A DNA stretch of 64,000 bases from Lentzea waywayandensis (GCF_900115955.1 NZ_FOYL01000002.1:1-64000), one strand, 5' to 3'; counted from the stretch's first letter, positions 16,457 through 26,354 are shown. Notes: a model not told the origin generated them from the letters alone. Made by a program: numbers and translations.

Positions 16457-18247
16457 TTAGCCGAGGCGTTGCCGCAGGGCCTCGAGTTCGTCGTGCAGGG
16501 CGGTGGGGAGCTTGTCGCCGATGGTGGCGAACCATTGTTCGATCAGCGGAAGCTCAGCACGCCACTCGTCGTGGTCGACCGTGAGCGCCTTGCTGATGGC
16601 CCAATGGGACGCTGTCTCGAGGCCGCGGAGGTCGAGTGCTTTGGTTCCGGGGACCCAGCCGATCGGGGTCTGGAAAGCCGTGCCGTGGCCTTCGATTCGG
16701 TCGACGGCCCATTTGAGGATGCGGGCGTTCTCGCTGAAGCCGGGCCAGAGGAGGCTGCCGTCGTCGCCGCGGCGGAACCAGTTGACGTAGAAGATCTTCG
16801 GGAGCTTGGTGGTGTCGGCGTGTTTGCCGGTGTCGATCCAGTGCTGGAAGTAGTCGCCGGCGTGGTAGCCGATGAACGGCAGCATGGCCATGGGGTCGCG
16901 GCGCACCACGCCGACCTCGCCGGTGGCGGCGGCCGTGGTCTCCGAGGAGAGCGTCGCGCCCATGAACACCCCGTGCTGCCAGTCGAACGACTCGGCGACC
17001 AGGGGCACGGTGGTGGCTCGGCGGCCGCCGAAGAAGATCGCCGAGATCGGCACACCGTTCGGGTCGTCCCACTCGGGGGCGGTGATCGGGCACTGCGTGA
17101 TCGGAGTGCAGTAACGCGAGTTCGGGTGTGAGGACGGATCGGTGGACTCAGGTGTCCAGTTCTCGCGCCGCCACGAGGTGAGGTAGTCCGGCGGGCTGTC
17201 GGTGCAGCCCTCCCACCAGACGTCGCCGTCGTCGGTGAGCGCGACGTTGGTGAAGATGGAGTTGCCTTCGGCGAGGGTGAGCATGGCGTTGGGGTTGGTG
17301 TTCCAGCCGGTGCCGGGTGCGACACCGAAGAAGCCGTTCTCGGGGTTGACGGCGTAGAGGCGGCCGTCGTCCCCGAAGCGCATCCAGGCGATGTCGTCGC
17401 CGAGGGTTTCGACCGTCCAACCGGGAATCGAGGGCTCGAGCATGGCGAGGTTGGTCTTGCCGCACGCCGAGGGGAACGCGGCGGCGATGTAGTGGACCGC
17501 GCCGTGAGGCGCGGTGAGTTTGAGGATGAGCATGTGCTCGGCGAGCCAGCCCTCATCGCGGGCGAGCACGGACGCGATGCGCAGGGAGTAGCACTTCTTG
17601 CCGAGCAGGGCGTTGCCGCCGTAACCGGAGCCGTAGCTCCAGATCATCCGTTCCTCGGGGAACTGGGTGATGTACTTGGTCCGGTCGCACGGCCACGGCA
17701 CATCGGCCCGGCCGGGCTTCAACGGCGCCCCGACGGAGTGCAAGCACCGCACGAAGTCCGCGTCCTCACCGAACAACGCCAAGGCGTCGCTGCCCATGCG
17801 GGTCATGATGTGCATGGAGATGACCACGTACGCGGAGTCGGTGATCTCCACGCCCAGCATGGGTTTGTCGGCTGTCAGTGGTCCCATGCAGAACGGGATG
17901 ACGTACATGGTGCGGCCGGCCATGCTGCCCCGGTAGTGCTCGGTCATGATGACCTTCATGTCGAGCGGGTCCATCCAGTTGTTCGTGGGACCGGCGTCGG
18001 CTTCGTCGGCCGAGCAGATGTAGGTGCGGTCCTCGACCCGCGCGACATCGGTGGGGTCCGAGGCGCACCAGAACGAGTTGGGTTTCTTGTCCAGCCGCAC
18101 GAGGGTTCCCGCCGCGACCAGCTTGTCGGTCAGCCGTCGCCATTCCAGGGGTGAGCCGTCGCACCACACCACCTGGTCGGGAGTGGTCAGCGCCGCGACC
18201 TCGGACACCCATTCCAGCAGGCCACGGTGCGTCGTGGGGGCGGTCAT
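16457..18247 (-). CDS. pckG: phosphoenolpyruvate carboxykinase (GTP)
   Basis: A 596-residue protein of normal length for the GTP-dependent enzyme, which interconverts oxaloacetate + GTP and PEP + CO2 + GDP. Visible signatures: substrate loop [12 protein letters not shown], the PEPCK-specific P-loop [12 protein letters not shown], the metal/GTP region DDIAWMRFG, and [13 protein letters not shown]. Its start overlaps the stop of the malic-enzyme-like gene (ATGA at 18244-18247), so it is the third gene of a coupled operon. In hypoxic actinobacteria PEPCK can run in the anaplerotic direction; the link to a malic-like protein and an ArsR-type site would fit (inference). Confidence 0.95.
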   Translation of the reverse strand: MTAPTTHRGLLEWVSEVAALTTPDQVVWCDGSPLEWRRLTDKLVAAGTLVRLDKKPNSFWCASDPTDVARVEDRTYICSADEADAGPTNNWMDPLDMKVIMTEHYRGSMAGRTMYVIPFCMGPLTADKPMLGVEITDSAYVVISMHIMTRMGSDALALFGEDADFVRCLHSVGAPLKPGRADVPWPCDRTKYITQFPEERMIWSYGSGYGGNALLGKKCYSLRIASVLARDEGWLAEHMLILKLTAPHGAVHYIAAAFPSACGKTNLAMLEPSIPGWTVETLGDDIAWMRFGDDGRLYAVNPENGFFGVAPGTGWNTNPNAMLTLAEGNSIFTNVALTDDGDVWWEGCTDSPPDYLTSWRRENWTPESTDPSSHPNSRYCTPITQCPITAPEWDDPNGVPISAIFFGGRRATTVPLVAESFDWQHGVFMGATLSSETTAAATGEVGVVRRDPMAMLPFIGYHAGDYFQHWIDTGKHADTTKLPKIFYVNWFRRGDDGSLLWPGFSENARILKWAVDRIEGHGTAFQTPIGWVPGTKALDLRGLETASHWAISKALTVDHDEWRAELPLIEQWFATIGDKLPTALHDELEALRQRLG

Positions 18248-18996
18248 CGTGCGGCTCCTCGGTGCAGTGCGTCTGTCGCGAACTCGGCGACCTGGCGGGT
18301 GAGAGTGTCGTCAGCGCGCCGCGGCAGTTGTTCGCCGGGCGGGGTGGCGGCCGACAGTGCGACCGCGCAGGCGTGCTGCACGTCCGGGGTCAAGCGTGCG
18401 TGCGGGTGCTGGGTGAGCGCGTGCAGCAGGCCGGGCAGGGCCAGCGTCGGGTCACGGGCGGGATCCGGCACGATCACGGCGGGCGCGGCGTGGCGGGGCC
18501 AGGCGAAGCGGCCGCCTCCGCCGACCAGGTTGATCACCGCGTCGGCGTTGGCGGCGATGCGGCGCAACGGGAACGCGAGCGCGTCGGCGGGGTTCCAGGT
18601 GGTGATGTCCCGGATTCCCGCGGTCAGCAGGACGGGGTTGAGCAGTGGCATGGTGCCCGCGCCCGCGACGACAACTCTGCTGGTCTGCGGCGTGCGGCCC
18701 GCGCGGGACAGCGAGGTGAGCAGTGCCGCGGTCAGCGCGATCGCGGTGGTGTCCTGGTCGGTGAGCACCGGGATGCCGACGATGGAGTCGCGTGCCTTCT
18801 GCTCACGTTCGGGCGTGGCGCGGACGAGCAGTACCGCGCTCGTACCGGCCGGGAGGGTGTGCAGCCCGTAGTCGGAGGCGATCACCCGGGTCGGCAGCCC
18901 TGCCTGCTCTTCGACCAGCGCGGCGTAGCGGCGCAGAACGGCCGTGGTGGCGCCGATTCCGCCCACCACGGCGACAACAGCGCGATCCGTGGTCAA
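18244..18996 (-). CDS. malic-enzyme-like Rossmann protein without catalytic domain
   Basis: A 250-residue protein. Residues ~70-150 ([20 protein letters not shown] ... [22 protein letters not shown]) align by eye with the malic enzyme hinge and NAD-binding segment (IPVFHDDxxGTAxV ... VVxxGAGAAG), but the catalytic N-terminal domain is missing and the hinge DDQHG acid/His residues are changed to DQDTT. It begins with TTG 18996 overlapping the previous stop, and overlaps pckG by 4 bases. It is probably not an active malic enzyme; a nucleotide-sensing or regulatory partner of PEPCK is one guess. Confidence 0.6.
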   Translation of the reverse strand: MTTDRAVVAVVGGIGATTAVLRRYAALVEEQAGLPTRVIASDYGLHTLPAGTSAVLLVRATPEREQKARDSIVGIPVLTDQDTTAIALTAALLTSLSRAGRTPQTSRVVVAGAGTMPLLNPVLLTAGIRDITTWNPADALAFPLRRIAANADAVINLVGGGGRFAWPRHAAPAVIVPDPARDPTLALPGLLHALTQHPHARLTPDVQHACAVALSAATPPGEQLPRRADDTLTRQVAEFATDALHRGAAR

Positions 18997-19199
18997 CGTC
19001 CGAGTCCCGAGTTCTCCAGTAGCGCCGGGTCGATCCAGCGGGTGGTGTCGATGCCGTGCCGGGAGGCCAGGTCGAGCAGGTCGCGGATCCGAGCGCCGTG
19101 CAGGTGGATCTCGTAGTCGTGACCAGCCTCCCTGGCCTGATGCAGGGTCTGTTCGGCCTCGGTGACCTTGCTTCGCAGCACTGCTTCGAACTCGCTCAT
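18993..19199 (-). CDS. small helical protein heading the pckG operon
   Basis: A 68-residue protein (MSEFEAVLRSKVTEAEQTLH...). Start at 19199 is favoured by TTGGGGAC 5 bases upstream; an upstream ATG at 19235 has no ribosome binding site. It is charged and helical with no known domain. Its TGA overlaps the TTG start of the malic-like gene, so translation is coupled. Function unknown. Confidence 0.6.
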   Translation of the reverse strand: MSEFEAVLRSKVTEAEQTLHQAREAGHDYEIHLHGARIRDLLDLASRHGIDTTRWIDPALLENSGLGR

Positions 19200-19244
19200 C
19201 GTCCCCAACATCTCTCCGTCATCCGCAGACTCCATAATCTGCTG

Positions 19245-19256
19245 ACTTAAATAAGT
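19245..19256. promoter_or_regulatory. candidate ArsR-type operator of the pckG operon
   Basis: ACTTA-AA-TAAGT (19245-19256), followed by TTGCAAC, lies 45 bases upstream of the small gene in an AT-rich patch that stands out from its surroundings. It resembles the ArsR-linked repeats at 15514 and 26805 in half-site sequence and position. Confidence 0.4.
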
Positions 19257-19306
19257 TTGCAACTGTTTGGGCGTGCGAGACCGCACACACTCGATCGGGT
19301 TGCCAC

Positions 19307-20776
19307 CTACAGGTCGTTGCCGGCGTAGGACAGGTTGAAGCTCTTGTTGGCCAACGGGAAGTCGGGAACGATCGTGTCGGCCAGCGCAAGCGGGAGCGCG
19401 GGCCAGTTGAAGAAGCTGGGGTCCACGATCTTCACCCGGCCAAGCCGCCCGTCGCCGTTCAGCTCGACACGGTGCACGATCGTGCCGCGCCAGCCCTCGA
19501 CAATGCCGACCCCGCAGCCGCCGCTGCCCGTGGTTGCCGAAGTCGCGGCGGTGCGGCCGCCGAGCATGTCGGTGAGGCTGCTGATCATGGCGATCGAAGT
19601 GACGATCTCCTCCGCGCGCACCAGGAAGCGGGACAGCACGTCGCCGTCGGTGCGGGTGTGGACGGTGCGGGGGAACTCCGCGGACAGGAACGGGTGGTCG
19701 TGCCGGGCGTCGATGCCCAGGCCGCTGGCGCGGGCCACGACGCCGAGCGTGCCGAGGTCGGCGGCCTGGTCACGACCGAGCGGGGCGGTGCCGGTGAACC
19801 GGTCTGCCACCACGGTGTTCGACAGGGCCAGCTCGACGATCTCGGCGATGTCTGCGCCGATGACGGCCAGCTCGTGACGGTCGGGCAACCCGATGATCCT
19901 GGCGCCGCCGGGGTGGATGGCGCCGCGTAGCAGCCGGTGTCCGGTGACGGTGTCGTTGAGGCGCAGCAGGCGTTCGCGGACGCGCTGGGAGTGGGCGTTG
20001 AGCACGCTGTAGGCGACATCGTTGCACAGCGCTCCGATGTCGGTGATGTGGTTGTAGAGCCGTTCCAGCTCCAGCAGGATCGCTCGGATGCGTTGCGCGT
20101 CCTGGGGCACCGACCAGCGGTGAGCGTCCTCGACGGCAAGGCAGTACGCCAGGGTGTGCCCGACGCTGGTGTCGCCGCTGACCCGTTCCGCCAGTTCGAC
20201 CCCGCCCTCCGGAGTGCGGCCCTGGAACAGCTTTTCGAGTCCTCTGTGGATGAACCAGAGGCGGGCCTTGAGGTTGAGGATGGTCTCGCCGACCACGGAG
20301 AACCGGAAGTGGCCGGGGCCGATCATGCCGGCGTGCACCGGGCCGACCGGGATCTCGTACACCCCGGGCCCTTCCACCGTCCGGAACGGATACGGGCCGT
20401 CGAGGTCGCCGAACTCCGGCGGGTCACCCGCGTCGGCGAGCATCGGGTACCAGCCCTGGGGCCAGCGGAAGTGACGTACCAGCCGCTGCGGCAGCGGATG
20501 GTCGGTGGGCACGATGCCGAACAGGTCGTGCATCTCGCGCTCGAACCGTCCGGCGGCGAACGACAACCCGGCCAGGCTCGGCAGTCGCGGCGTGTCCCGG
20601 TCGAGCAGGACGTGCAGTTCGACTCTGCGGTCCGGCCCGGCCGCGGTGAACAGGTACACCGCGCGCAACCGGTCCCCGTCGTCGTGACCGGCGACCAAGG
20701 CGAGCCGGAAACCCCGCTTCAGCAGAGACCCGGCCTGGCCGGGCAGTTCGTCCGGAGCGAGGGACTTCGTGATCAT
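19307..20776 (-). CDS. hycE: NuoC-NuoD/HycE-like large subunit without Ni ligands
   Basis: A 489-residue fusion. Residues ~1-135 are NuoC-like (AAGRFEREMHDLFGIVP), and ~140-489 are NuoD/group 4 hydrogenase large-subunit-like (PVGPVHAGMIGPGHFRF, RGLEKLFQGR). Where hydrogenases carry RICGxC this protein has R198-V-S-G-D-T-S, and where they carry DPCxxC it has DPSFFNW (from D452). All four Ni-binding cysteines are therefore gone, so it cannot be a [NiFe]-hydrogenase in the usual sense. The same family is the HycE of the M. tuberculosis Rv0081-Rv0087 locus. Last gene of the complex; ATGA overlap with the HyfF-like gene. Confidence 0.85.
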   Translation of the reverse strand: MITKSLAPDELPGQAGSLLKRGFRLALVAGHDDGDRLRAVYLFTAAGPDRRVELHVLLDRDTPRLPSLAGLSFAAGRFEREMHDLFGIVPTDHPLPQRLVRHFRWPQGWYPMLADAGDPPEFGDLDGPYPFRTVEGPGVYEIPVGPVHAGMIGPGHFRFSVVGETILNLKARLWFIHRGLEKLFQGRTPEGGVELAERVSGDTSVGHTLAYCLAVEDAHRWSVPQDAQRIRAILLELERLYNHITDIGALCNDVAYSVLNAHSQRVRERLLRLNDTVTGHRLLRGAIHPGGARIIGLPDRHELAVIGADIAEIVELALSNTVVADRFTGTAPLGRDQAADLGTLGVVARASGLGIDARHDHPFLSAEFPRTVHTRTDGDVLSRFLVRAEEIVTSIAMISSLTDMLGGRTAATSATTGSGGCGVGIVEGWRGTIVHRVELNGDGRLGRVKIVDPSFFNWPALPLALADTIVPDFPLANKSFNLSYAGNDL

Positions 20777-22227
20777 CGCGTCACCACCAGAGGCTGGGTT
20801 GCCAGGTCGAGCAGACTCGGCAGTGGTCCGGCCGCGACGCCGAGCACGGCGCACGCGAGCAGCCCACCGGCCAGGGCGATCGGGATCGGCGATGCGGCCT
20901 CTGCGTCCACTGTGGACGGTTCTCCGAGCAGCATTCGACTGGTGCCGGTGATCAGGGCGGCGGCGATCACCAGCACCAGCAGCAGCGCAACCGACGTGAA
21001 CCACCCCAGACCCGCGGTGAAACCTGCTCGGACGATGCCGAGCTCACTGGCGAACAGGCTGAACGGCGGCAAGCCGATCAACGCGAGCACGCCGAGCCCG
21101 AAGGTCGTGGCGAGCGCGGACCGGCGGGCGATCAGGCCGCGCACGCCGTCGATCCGGCTGGTGCCGGTGATCTGCAGGACGCGGCCCGCGCTGAGGAACA
21201 GCACCGCCTTGACCAGTCCGTGGCCGAGGACGTGCAGCAGGGCCGCCGTGAGGGCGAGAGGGCTGCCGATCGCGGCGCCGAACGCGACCAGGCCAAGGTG
21301 TTCGATGCTCGAGTACGCCAGCATCCGCTTGTAGTCCCGCTGACTGATCAGCAGTGACGCGGCCAGCACCAGCGACGCCAACGCCATCACGACGAGCAGG
21401 GTGCGGGCGAAGCCGACACCCAATGCGGCGTCGCTGATGACCTTGACCCGCAGGATCGCGTAGAACGCCACCGACAGCAGAACACCGGACATCAACGCCG
21501 ACACCGGTGCTGGGGCTTGAGAGTGCGCGTCGGGCAGCCATGCGTGCAACGGCGCCAGGCCGGCTTTGGTGCCGAACCCGAGGACCAGCAGCGCGATCGC
21601 GATCCGGGTGACACCGGGATCCAGTCCCGAGGCGTGCGTGGTGAGCGCGACGAGGTCCAGCCCTGTGGTGCCGCGGGTGTGGGCGGCGGCGAAGTTGAGC
21701 ACGATGGCGCCGAGCAGCGCGAGGGCGATACCGGCCGAGCAGATCACCACGTATTTCCAGGCCGCTTCCACGGACGCGCGGGTGCGGCGCTGCCCGACCA
21801 GGAACGCGGTGACGATCGTGGTGGCCTCGACCGCGACCCACACCACGCCGAGATTCGCCGCGAGTACCGCCAGCGCCATGGTCGCGAGGAACAGCTGCAC
21901 GAGCAGGCTGTGCCGCGCGGCCGTGCGGGCGGTCGCGCGGCCCGCCGCGATCTCCTCACGCAGATAGGCCGGAGTCGCCGCGGTGGCGACCAGCCCGACC
22001 GCGCCGATCACCAGCAACATGAACGCCGACAACGCGTCCGCCCGTAGCAGCCCGGCGACCGCGGCCACCGGGCCGGACCGGCTCACCCCGACCGCCAGGA
22101 AGATCGCCGCACCGAGCACGACGCCCGCGGACAGGGCACTGACCCAGGTGGTGGCACGGCGCCAGCCGAAGACGAGGTAGGTGAGTGCGCCGAGCACGGG
22201 CACTGCGACAGGTACGAGCAGAGTCAT
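20773..22227 (-). CDS. hycQ: proton-translocating subunit, HyfF/HycQ-like
   Basis: A 484-residue polytopic protein of the antiporter-like NuoL/M/N family. Conserved transport-channel segments are visible: WVAVEATTIVTAFLVG (TM5 Glu), FGTKAGLAPLHAWLPDAHSQ with the conserved Lys and His, and YKRMLAYSSIEHLG. It should pump H+ or Na+ in the membrane arm. Start ATG 22227 overlaps the HyfE-like stop; its stop overlaps the HycE-like start. Counterpart of Rv0086. Confidence 0.9.
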   Translation of the reverse strand: MTLLVPVAVPVLGALTYLVFGWRRATTWVSALSAGVVLGAAIFLAVGVSRSGPVAAVAGLLRADALSAFMLLVIGAVGLVATAATPAYLREEIAAGRATARTAARHSLLVQLFLATMALAVLAANLGVVWVAVEATTIVTAFLVGQRRTRASVEAAWKYVVICSAGIALALLGAIVLNFAAAHTRGTTGLDLVALTTHASGLDPGVTRIAIALLVLGFGTKAGLAPLHAWLPDAHSQAPAPVSALMSGVLLSVAFYAILRVKVISDAALGVGFARTLLVVMALASLVLAASLLISQRDYKRMLAYSSIEHLGLVAFGAAIGSPLALTAALLHVLGHGLVKAVLFLSAGRVLQITGTSRIDGVRGLIARRSALATTFGLGVLALIGLPPFSLFASELGIVRAGFTAGLGWFTSVALLLVLVIAAALITGTSRMLLGEPSTVDAEAASPIPIALAGGLLACAVLGVAAGPLPSLLDLATQPLVVTR

Positions 22228-22877
22228 CAGTCGCGCAACTCCCGCAGTTCGTCGAGGTCGGTGTCGCCGAAGGTCTCCCGCATCCGGGTGGTGAGCACCT
22301 GCAGGACCAGCACCGCCAGCAACACGTCCAGCGACACTCCGAGTTCCACCACCAAGCCGACACCGGTGGTGGCGAGGAAGCCGACCGCGGTGATCCCGTT
22401 GTCCATCAACAGGAACCCGACCAGCTGCGACAGCGCGCGACGCCGGGTCACCAGCACGAAGAACCCGATCAGCACCACCGTGATCCCGACCGGGATGGCC
22501 TGAGTCGCCGCCGACGGCGCCAGCTCCACCAGCGGCTGTGACACGGCGTAGGCCAGCAGCGTCAGCACGGCGGCGGCCAGTAGTGACGCGGACACGTTCA
22601 CCAGCGGTCTGGTCTCCCGCCGTGACTCTCCCGCGCCTGCCAATGCACGGCGCAACAGGTAGGGCAAGACGACCGCCCGCAACGCGAACACCCCGACAGC
22701 GACGGCCCACAGCTCGGCGGAGTTCTCCTGGGCCGCAAGCACTCCCACGAGAACGGCGAGCGCGGCGCCCTGCAACGCGAACATCCGGATGATCACCGTG
22801 AGCTCGCGGCGCCACAGCACCAGCACCGCGGTCAGCAACAAGGCGCCGCACGCCAGGTCCAGCAGCTGCACGTACAC
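22227..22877 (-). CDS. hycP: membrane subunit, HyfE/HycP-like
   Basis: A 216-residue protein with about six membrane helices, matching HyfE (a NuoK-like subunit with extra helices) in length and in the segment LSQLVGFLLMDNGITAVGFL. Charged C-terminus (TRMRETFGDTDLDELRELRD). 9 bases separate it from the upstream HycD gene. Counterpart of Rv0085. Confidence 0.85.
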   Translation of the reverse strand: MYVQLLDLACGALLLTAVLVLWRRELTVIIRMFALQGAALAVLVGVLAAQENSAELWAVAVGVFALRAVVLPYLLRRALAGAGESRRETRPLVNVSASLLAAAVLTLLAYAVSQPLVELAPSAATQAIPVGITVVLIGFFVLVTRRRALSQLVGFLLMDNGITAVGFLATTGVGLVVELGVSLDVLLAVLVLQVLTTRMRETFGDTDLDELRELRD

Positions 22878-22886
22878 GGTGCCTCC

Positions 22887-23834
22887 TCAGGCCAGGAAGA
22901 ACGAGGCCGCGACGGCCAGCAGCGCGAGCAGGAACGATCCGGCCAGCAGCTCGGGCACCCGGAACAGCCGCAACTTGGCCACGAACACCTCACCCGCCGC
23001 GAGCAGACCGCCCAGCACACCGACCTTCACCACCAAGGCCAGGACGCCGATCAGCAACGCCAGTGGCGTGGCCTCGGTTGCGATTCCCCACGGCACGAAC
23101 AGGTTCGCCAGCAACCCGAGGAACACCGACAACCGCATGGCCGACGCCAGTTCCACCAACGCCAGATCAGGGCCCGCATGCTCCAGCACCATCGCCTCGT
23201 GCACCATCGTCAGCTCAAGATGCGTCGACGGGTTGTCCACCGGGATGCGCCCCGTCTCGGCCACGATCACCACGATCAGCGCGACCGCGGCCAGCAGGCT
23301 GACCGGTGAGATCACCCGCGCCGGATCGTGCAGCGTCGACGAGACGATGGCACCCAGGTTGGTCGACCCGACCCGCACCGACAACGCGAAGATCGCCACC
23401 AGCAGCGTGGGCTCGACCAGCGCGAGGATCGTCATCTCCCGGCTGGCACCCATCCCACCGAACGCCGTGCCGGTGTCCAGGCCTGCCAGCGCCAGCGCCA
23501 CCGCACCCAGCGCCAGCAACGCCACCACCGCGAACAGGTCCGCGACCGGGTCCAGCGCGGACTCCGTCGCGACGAACGGCACCACGACCGCGACCACCAG
23601 CGTCGTGGCCACCAGCACCAGCGGCGCGAACCGGAACACCTCGCTCGTGCCGCGCGGCGCGATCCGCTCCTTGCGCAGCAGCTTGCGCAGATCACGCCAC
23701 GGCTGCCCGACACCCGCACCGGCGCGCCCCTCCAACCGGGCTCGCACCTGCCGCATCAATCCGACCAGCAACGGCGACCCCGCGACGATCAGCACTGGCT
23801 GCACGACCCCGCCGATCACGCCCAGCGCGCTCAT
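22887..23834 (-). CDS. hycD: membrane subunit, NuoH/HycD-like
   Basis: A 315-residue NuoH-family protein. The quinone-pocket loop is recognisable (WRDLRKLLRKERIAPRG), as are ETGRIPVDNPSTHLELTMVH and VKVGVLGGLLAAGEVFVAKL. It joins the hydrophilic arm to the pumping arm. Start ATG 23834 overlaps the preceding stop by 4 bases. Counterpart of Rv0084. Confidence 0.9.
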   Translation of the reverse strand: MSALGVIGGVVQPVLIVAGSPLLVGLMRQVRARLEGRAGAGVGQPWRDLRKLLRKERIAPRGTSEVFRFAPLVLVATTLVVAVVVPFVATESALDPVADLFAVVALLALGAVALALAGLDTGTAFGGMGASREMTILALVEPTLLVAIFALSVRVGSTNLGAIVSSTLHDPARVISPVSLLAAVALIVVIVAETGRIPVDNPSTHLELTMVHEAMVLEHAGPDLALVELASAMRLSVFLGLLANLFVPWGIATEATPLALLIGVLALVVKVGVLGGLLAAGEVFVAKLRLFRVPELLAGSFLLALLAVAASFFLA

Positions 23835-25828
23835 CGCGTCACCGCCAAGAGGAGCAGCACGCCGCACACCGCGTAGAAGCCATAGCCGAGGTAGCGGTGC
23901 ACGCTGCCCGGCGCCAGCCCACGTCCGGCTCGACCCCACGCCGTGATCACGCTCAGCACCGGCTGGTAGAGGCGGCGCTCGATCCGGTCAGGCACCTTCC
24001 GCCGGTACTCCACGGCCTGCACGAGATAGCGCGACTCCTCGTGGTGCGACACGTCCACGTCCAGCTCCGGCTGCACCACGTCGTCGAACACCCGCTGCAA
24101 CGGCTCGGCGAACGACGTCGCCGTGTATTCCATGCGCGCCGACATCGGTCCCCCACCGCAGTCCCACAACCGCGCCTCCCGACGCACTCGCCGCGCCACA
24201 GCCGCCCGCATCACCGCGGCCACCACGGCCACGGCGGCGACGAGCCCGAGAGTCAGCAGCAGCGGCGACAACGCGCCAGTGGCCTGGTTCAGCCGCAAGG
24301 TCACATCACCGGACACCGCGACCCCGCCCGCCGCGGCCTGGACCGCGGGCAGGATCCCAGCCGGCCAGAGCGCGAGCACCACGCAGACCACTGCGGCGAT
24401 GCCCATCGCGGCGAGCATGGTGAACGGGCTTTCGTGTGCGCCTGCCACGGCCTCACTGCGGGGTTTTGCCAGGAAGCCCACCCCGAACGCCTTCACGAAG
24501 GTGGCCACCGCCAGCCCCGCGGTCAGCGCCACCGCCGCCACCGCGACCGGCATGGCGATCGCCGCCGCGACCCCACCCGCGGGCAGGCCGTGGATCAACG
24601 CCTGCAGCAACAGCCACTCCGACACGAACGCCGTCCCCGGCGGCAACGCCGACGCCGCCAACGCTCCCACGCCGAACGCCGCCGTGGTCACGGGCATCAC
24701 CGGCCGCAACCCGCCCAGCGCGTCGAGATCGCGGCTGCCGGTGGCGTGCAGCACCGAGCCCGCCGCGAGGAACAACACCGTCTTGAACGCCGCGTGCCCG
24801 ACCACGTGCACCAGCGCGGCGGTCAACGCCAGCGCGGCCAGTGCACGATCACCGGAGGAAGCGAACAGCCCGGCCGCGCCGACACCGATCAGCACCAGGC
24901 CCATGTTCTCCGTCGTCGACTGCCCGAGCAGCCGCTTCAGGTCCGAGCTCATCGCGGCCTGCAGAATCCCGTACACCGCCGACACCGCGCCCAGCGCGAG
25001 CACCAGCAGCCACCACCACGCCGCACCGCCGCCGAGCAGGTCGACCCCGACCCGCACCAGCCCGTACACGCCGAGGTTCACCATCGCCGCCGACATCAAC
25101 GCCGACACGTGACTGGGCGCCTCCGGATGCGCCCGCGGCAGCCACGCGTGCAACGGCACAATCCCAGCCTTGGACGCGAACCCCACCAGCGTCGCCACGA
25201 ACACCACACCCGCCACCGCCGGCGACAGATGCCGGCCCGCCTCGCGCATCGCGGCGAACGAGTCGTCACCGGTGTGCGCGACGAACAGCATCAGTCCAAT
25301 CAGGACCGACACGAAACCCAGGTGTGTCATCACCGCGTACCACCGACCCGCCGAGGCCACCTGCGGCCCGCGCCGATGCTCGGCGACCACGAGCACGAGC
25401 GACGTCAGCGCCATCAGCTCCCAGCACACCAGCAACGTGCCCACGTTCGCCGCCGCCGGCACCAGCACCATCGCCACCACGAACAACGGCAACGCCACCC
25501 GCACACCGCGCGCACGCAGATCCGGTGTGTCCGCATAGGACATCGAATAGATCCCCGCCGCCACCGCCACGCCACCGGTCACCGCCACGAACAACCCGCC
25601 CAACGGGTCCAGCGTCAGCGACACCCCCGACAGCGGCAACACCCCAGGCAGCACAACGGAGAACGAACCACCGGCCAGCGCCGCGGCACCCGCGACGACC
25701 GCGGCCACACCCGTCAACGCCGTCCCCACGCCGACCACCGACGTCCGCGTGCGGACCACGACGGCGAGCAGTGCCGTCAGCACTGCGATGGCCACGGCAG
25801 CGGCCATCCCCGTCGCGGCGAGGTTCAT
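23831..25828 (-). CDS. proton-translocating subunit, HyfB-like
   Basis: A 665-residue antiporter-like subunit: LLVCWELMALTSLVLVVAE (TM5 Glu), FASKAGIVPLHAWLPRAHPE, MSSDLKRLLGQSTTENMG and HVVGHAAFKTVLFLAAGSVL. After the ~14-helix core there is a soluble loop and a last helix (residues ~560-665), as in HyfB/NuoL. Counterpart of Rv0083. It overlaps the NuoB-like gene by 4 bases and HycD by 4. Confidence 0.9.
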   Translation of the reverse strand: MNLAATGMAAAVAIAVLTALLAVVVRTRTSVVGVGTALTGVAAVVAGAAALAGGSFSVVLPGVLPLSGVSLTLDPLGGLFVAVTGGVAVAAGIYSMSYADTPDLRARGVRVALPLFVVAMVLVPAAANVGTLLVCWELMALTSLVLVVAEHRRGPQVASAGRWYAVMTHLGFVSVLIGLMLFVAHTGDDSFAAMREAGRHLSPAVAGVVFVATLVGFASKAGIVPLHAWLPRAHPEAPSHVSALMSAAMVNLGVYGLVRVGVDLLGGGAAWWWLLVLALGAVSAVYGILQAAMSSDLKRLLGQSTTENMGLVLIGVGAAGLFASSGDRALAALALTAALVHVVGHAAFKTVLFLAAGSVLHATGSRDLDALGGLRPVMPVTTAAFGVGALAASALPPGTAFVSEWLLLQALIHGLPAGGVAAAIAMPVAVAAVALTAGLAVATFVKAFGVGFLAKPRSEAVAGAHESPFTMLAAMGIAAVVCVVLALWPAGILPAVQAAAGGVAVSGDVTLRLNQATGALSPLLLTLGLVAAVAVVAAVMRAAVARRVRREARLWDCGGGPMSARMEYTATSFAEPLQRVFDDVVQPELDVDVSHHEESRYLVQAVEYRRKVPDRIERRLYQPVLSVITAWGRAGRGLAPGSVHRYLGYGFYAVCGVLLLLAVTR

Positions 25829-26310
25829 CGGCCGGTCAGCTTCCGCAGTCCCTCGACGATCGCCTCCGGCCGCGGCGGACAACCCGGGATCTCCACGTCG
25901 ACCGGCACGATGTCCCGCACGGCACCGGCCACCCCGTAAGCGCCCGCGAACACCCCGCAATCACGCGCGCAGTCCCCCACCGCGACCACCAGCTTCGGCG
26001 CCGGGACCGCGTCGAACGTCCGCCGCAGCGGCTCGGCCATGTTCCGCGTGACGACCCCGGTCACCAGCAACGCATCGGCGTGCCGCGGCGAGGCCACCAG
26101 CCGCGCCCCGTACCGCTCACCGTCGTAGACCGGCCCGAACGCCGATCCGATCTCGACCTCGCACCCGTTGCACGATCCCGCGTCGACATGCCGGATCTGC
26201 ACCGATCCGCCCAGCACCACCGCTCGCTCCGGTCGCTCGCCGTCCGGCAGCGGCGGTGCCGATTCGGCTACTCGTCCGGTCCGGCGGATCTTGCGCCACA
26301 AACTCAGCAC
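25825..26310 (-). CDS. NuoB/HycG-like iron-sulfur subunit
   Basis: A 161-residue small subunit. Cluster ligands typical of the N2-type [4Fe-4S] centre are present: C47 and C50 (GSCNGCEVEI), C114 (AVGDCARDCG) and C144 (IPGCPPRPEA). It would pass electrons to the HycE-like subunit. First gene of the six-gene complex; no polyferredoxin (NuoI/HycF) gene is present, so the electron entry is unknown. Counterpart of Rv0082. Separated from the ArsR gene by a 90-base region with a hairpin. Confidence 0.85.
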   Translation of the reverse strand: MLSLWRKIRRTGRVAESAPPLPDGERPERAVVLGGSVQIRHVDAGSCNGCEVEIGSAFGPVYDGERYGARLVASPRHADALLVTGVVTRNMAEPLRRTFDAVPAPKLVVAVGDCARDCGVFAGAYGVAGAVRDIVPVDVEIPGCPPRPEAIVEGLRKLTGR

Positions 26311-26354
26311 GCTCTCGCTCCCGTGATCGAGTCGGTCACATCAGAGAAGAAGGT

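Noticed and set aside
23306..25939. 877-codon open frame antisense to the HyfB-like gene
   Set aside because: Arg/His/Pro-rich shadow of a clearly conserved membrane protein on the other strand.
19307..26310. Formate hydrogenlyase / group 4 hydrogenase
   Set aside because: The order is similar, but all Ni-binding cysteines of the large subunit are absent, and no formate dehydrogenase or polyferredoxin gene is present.
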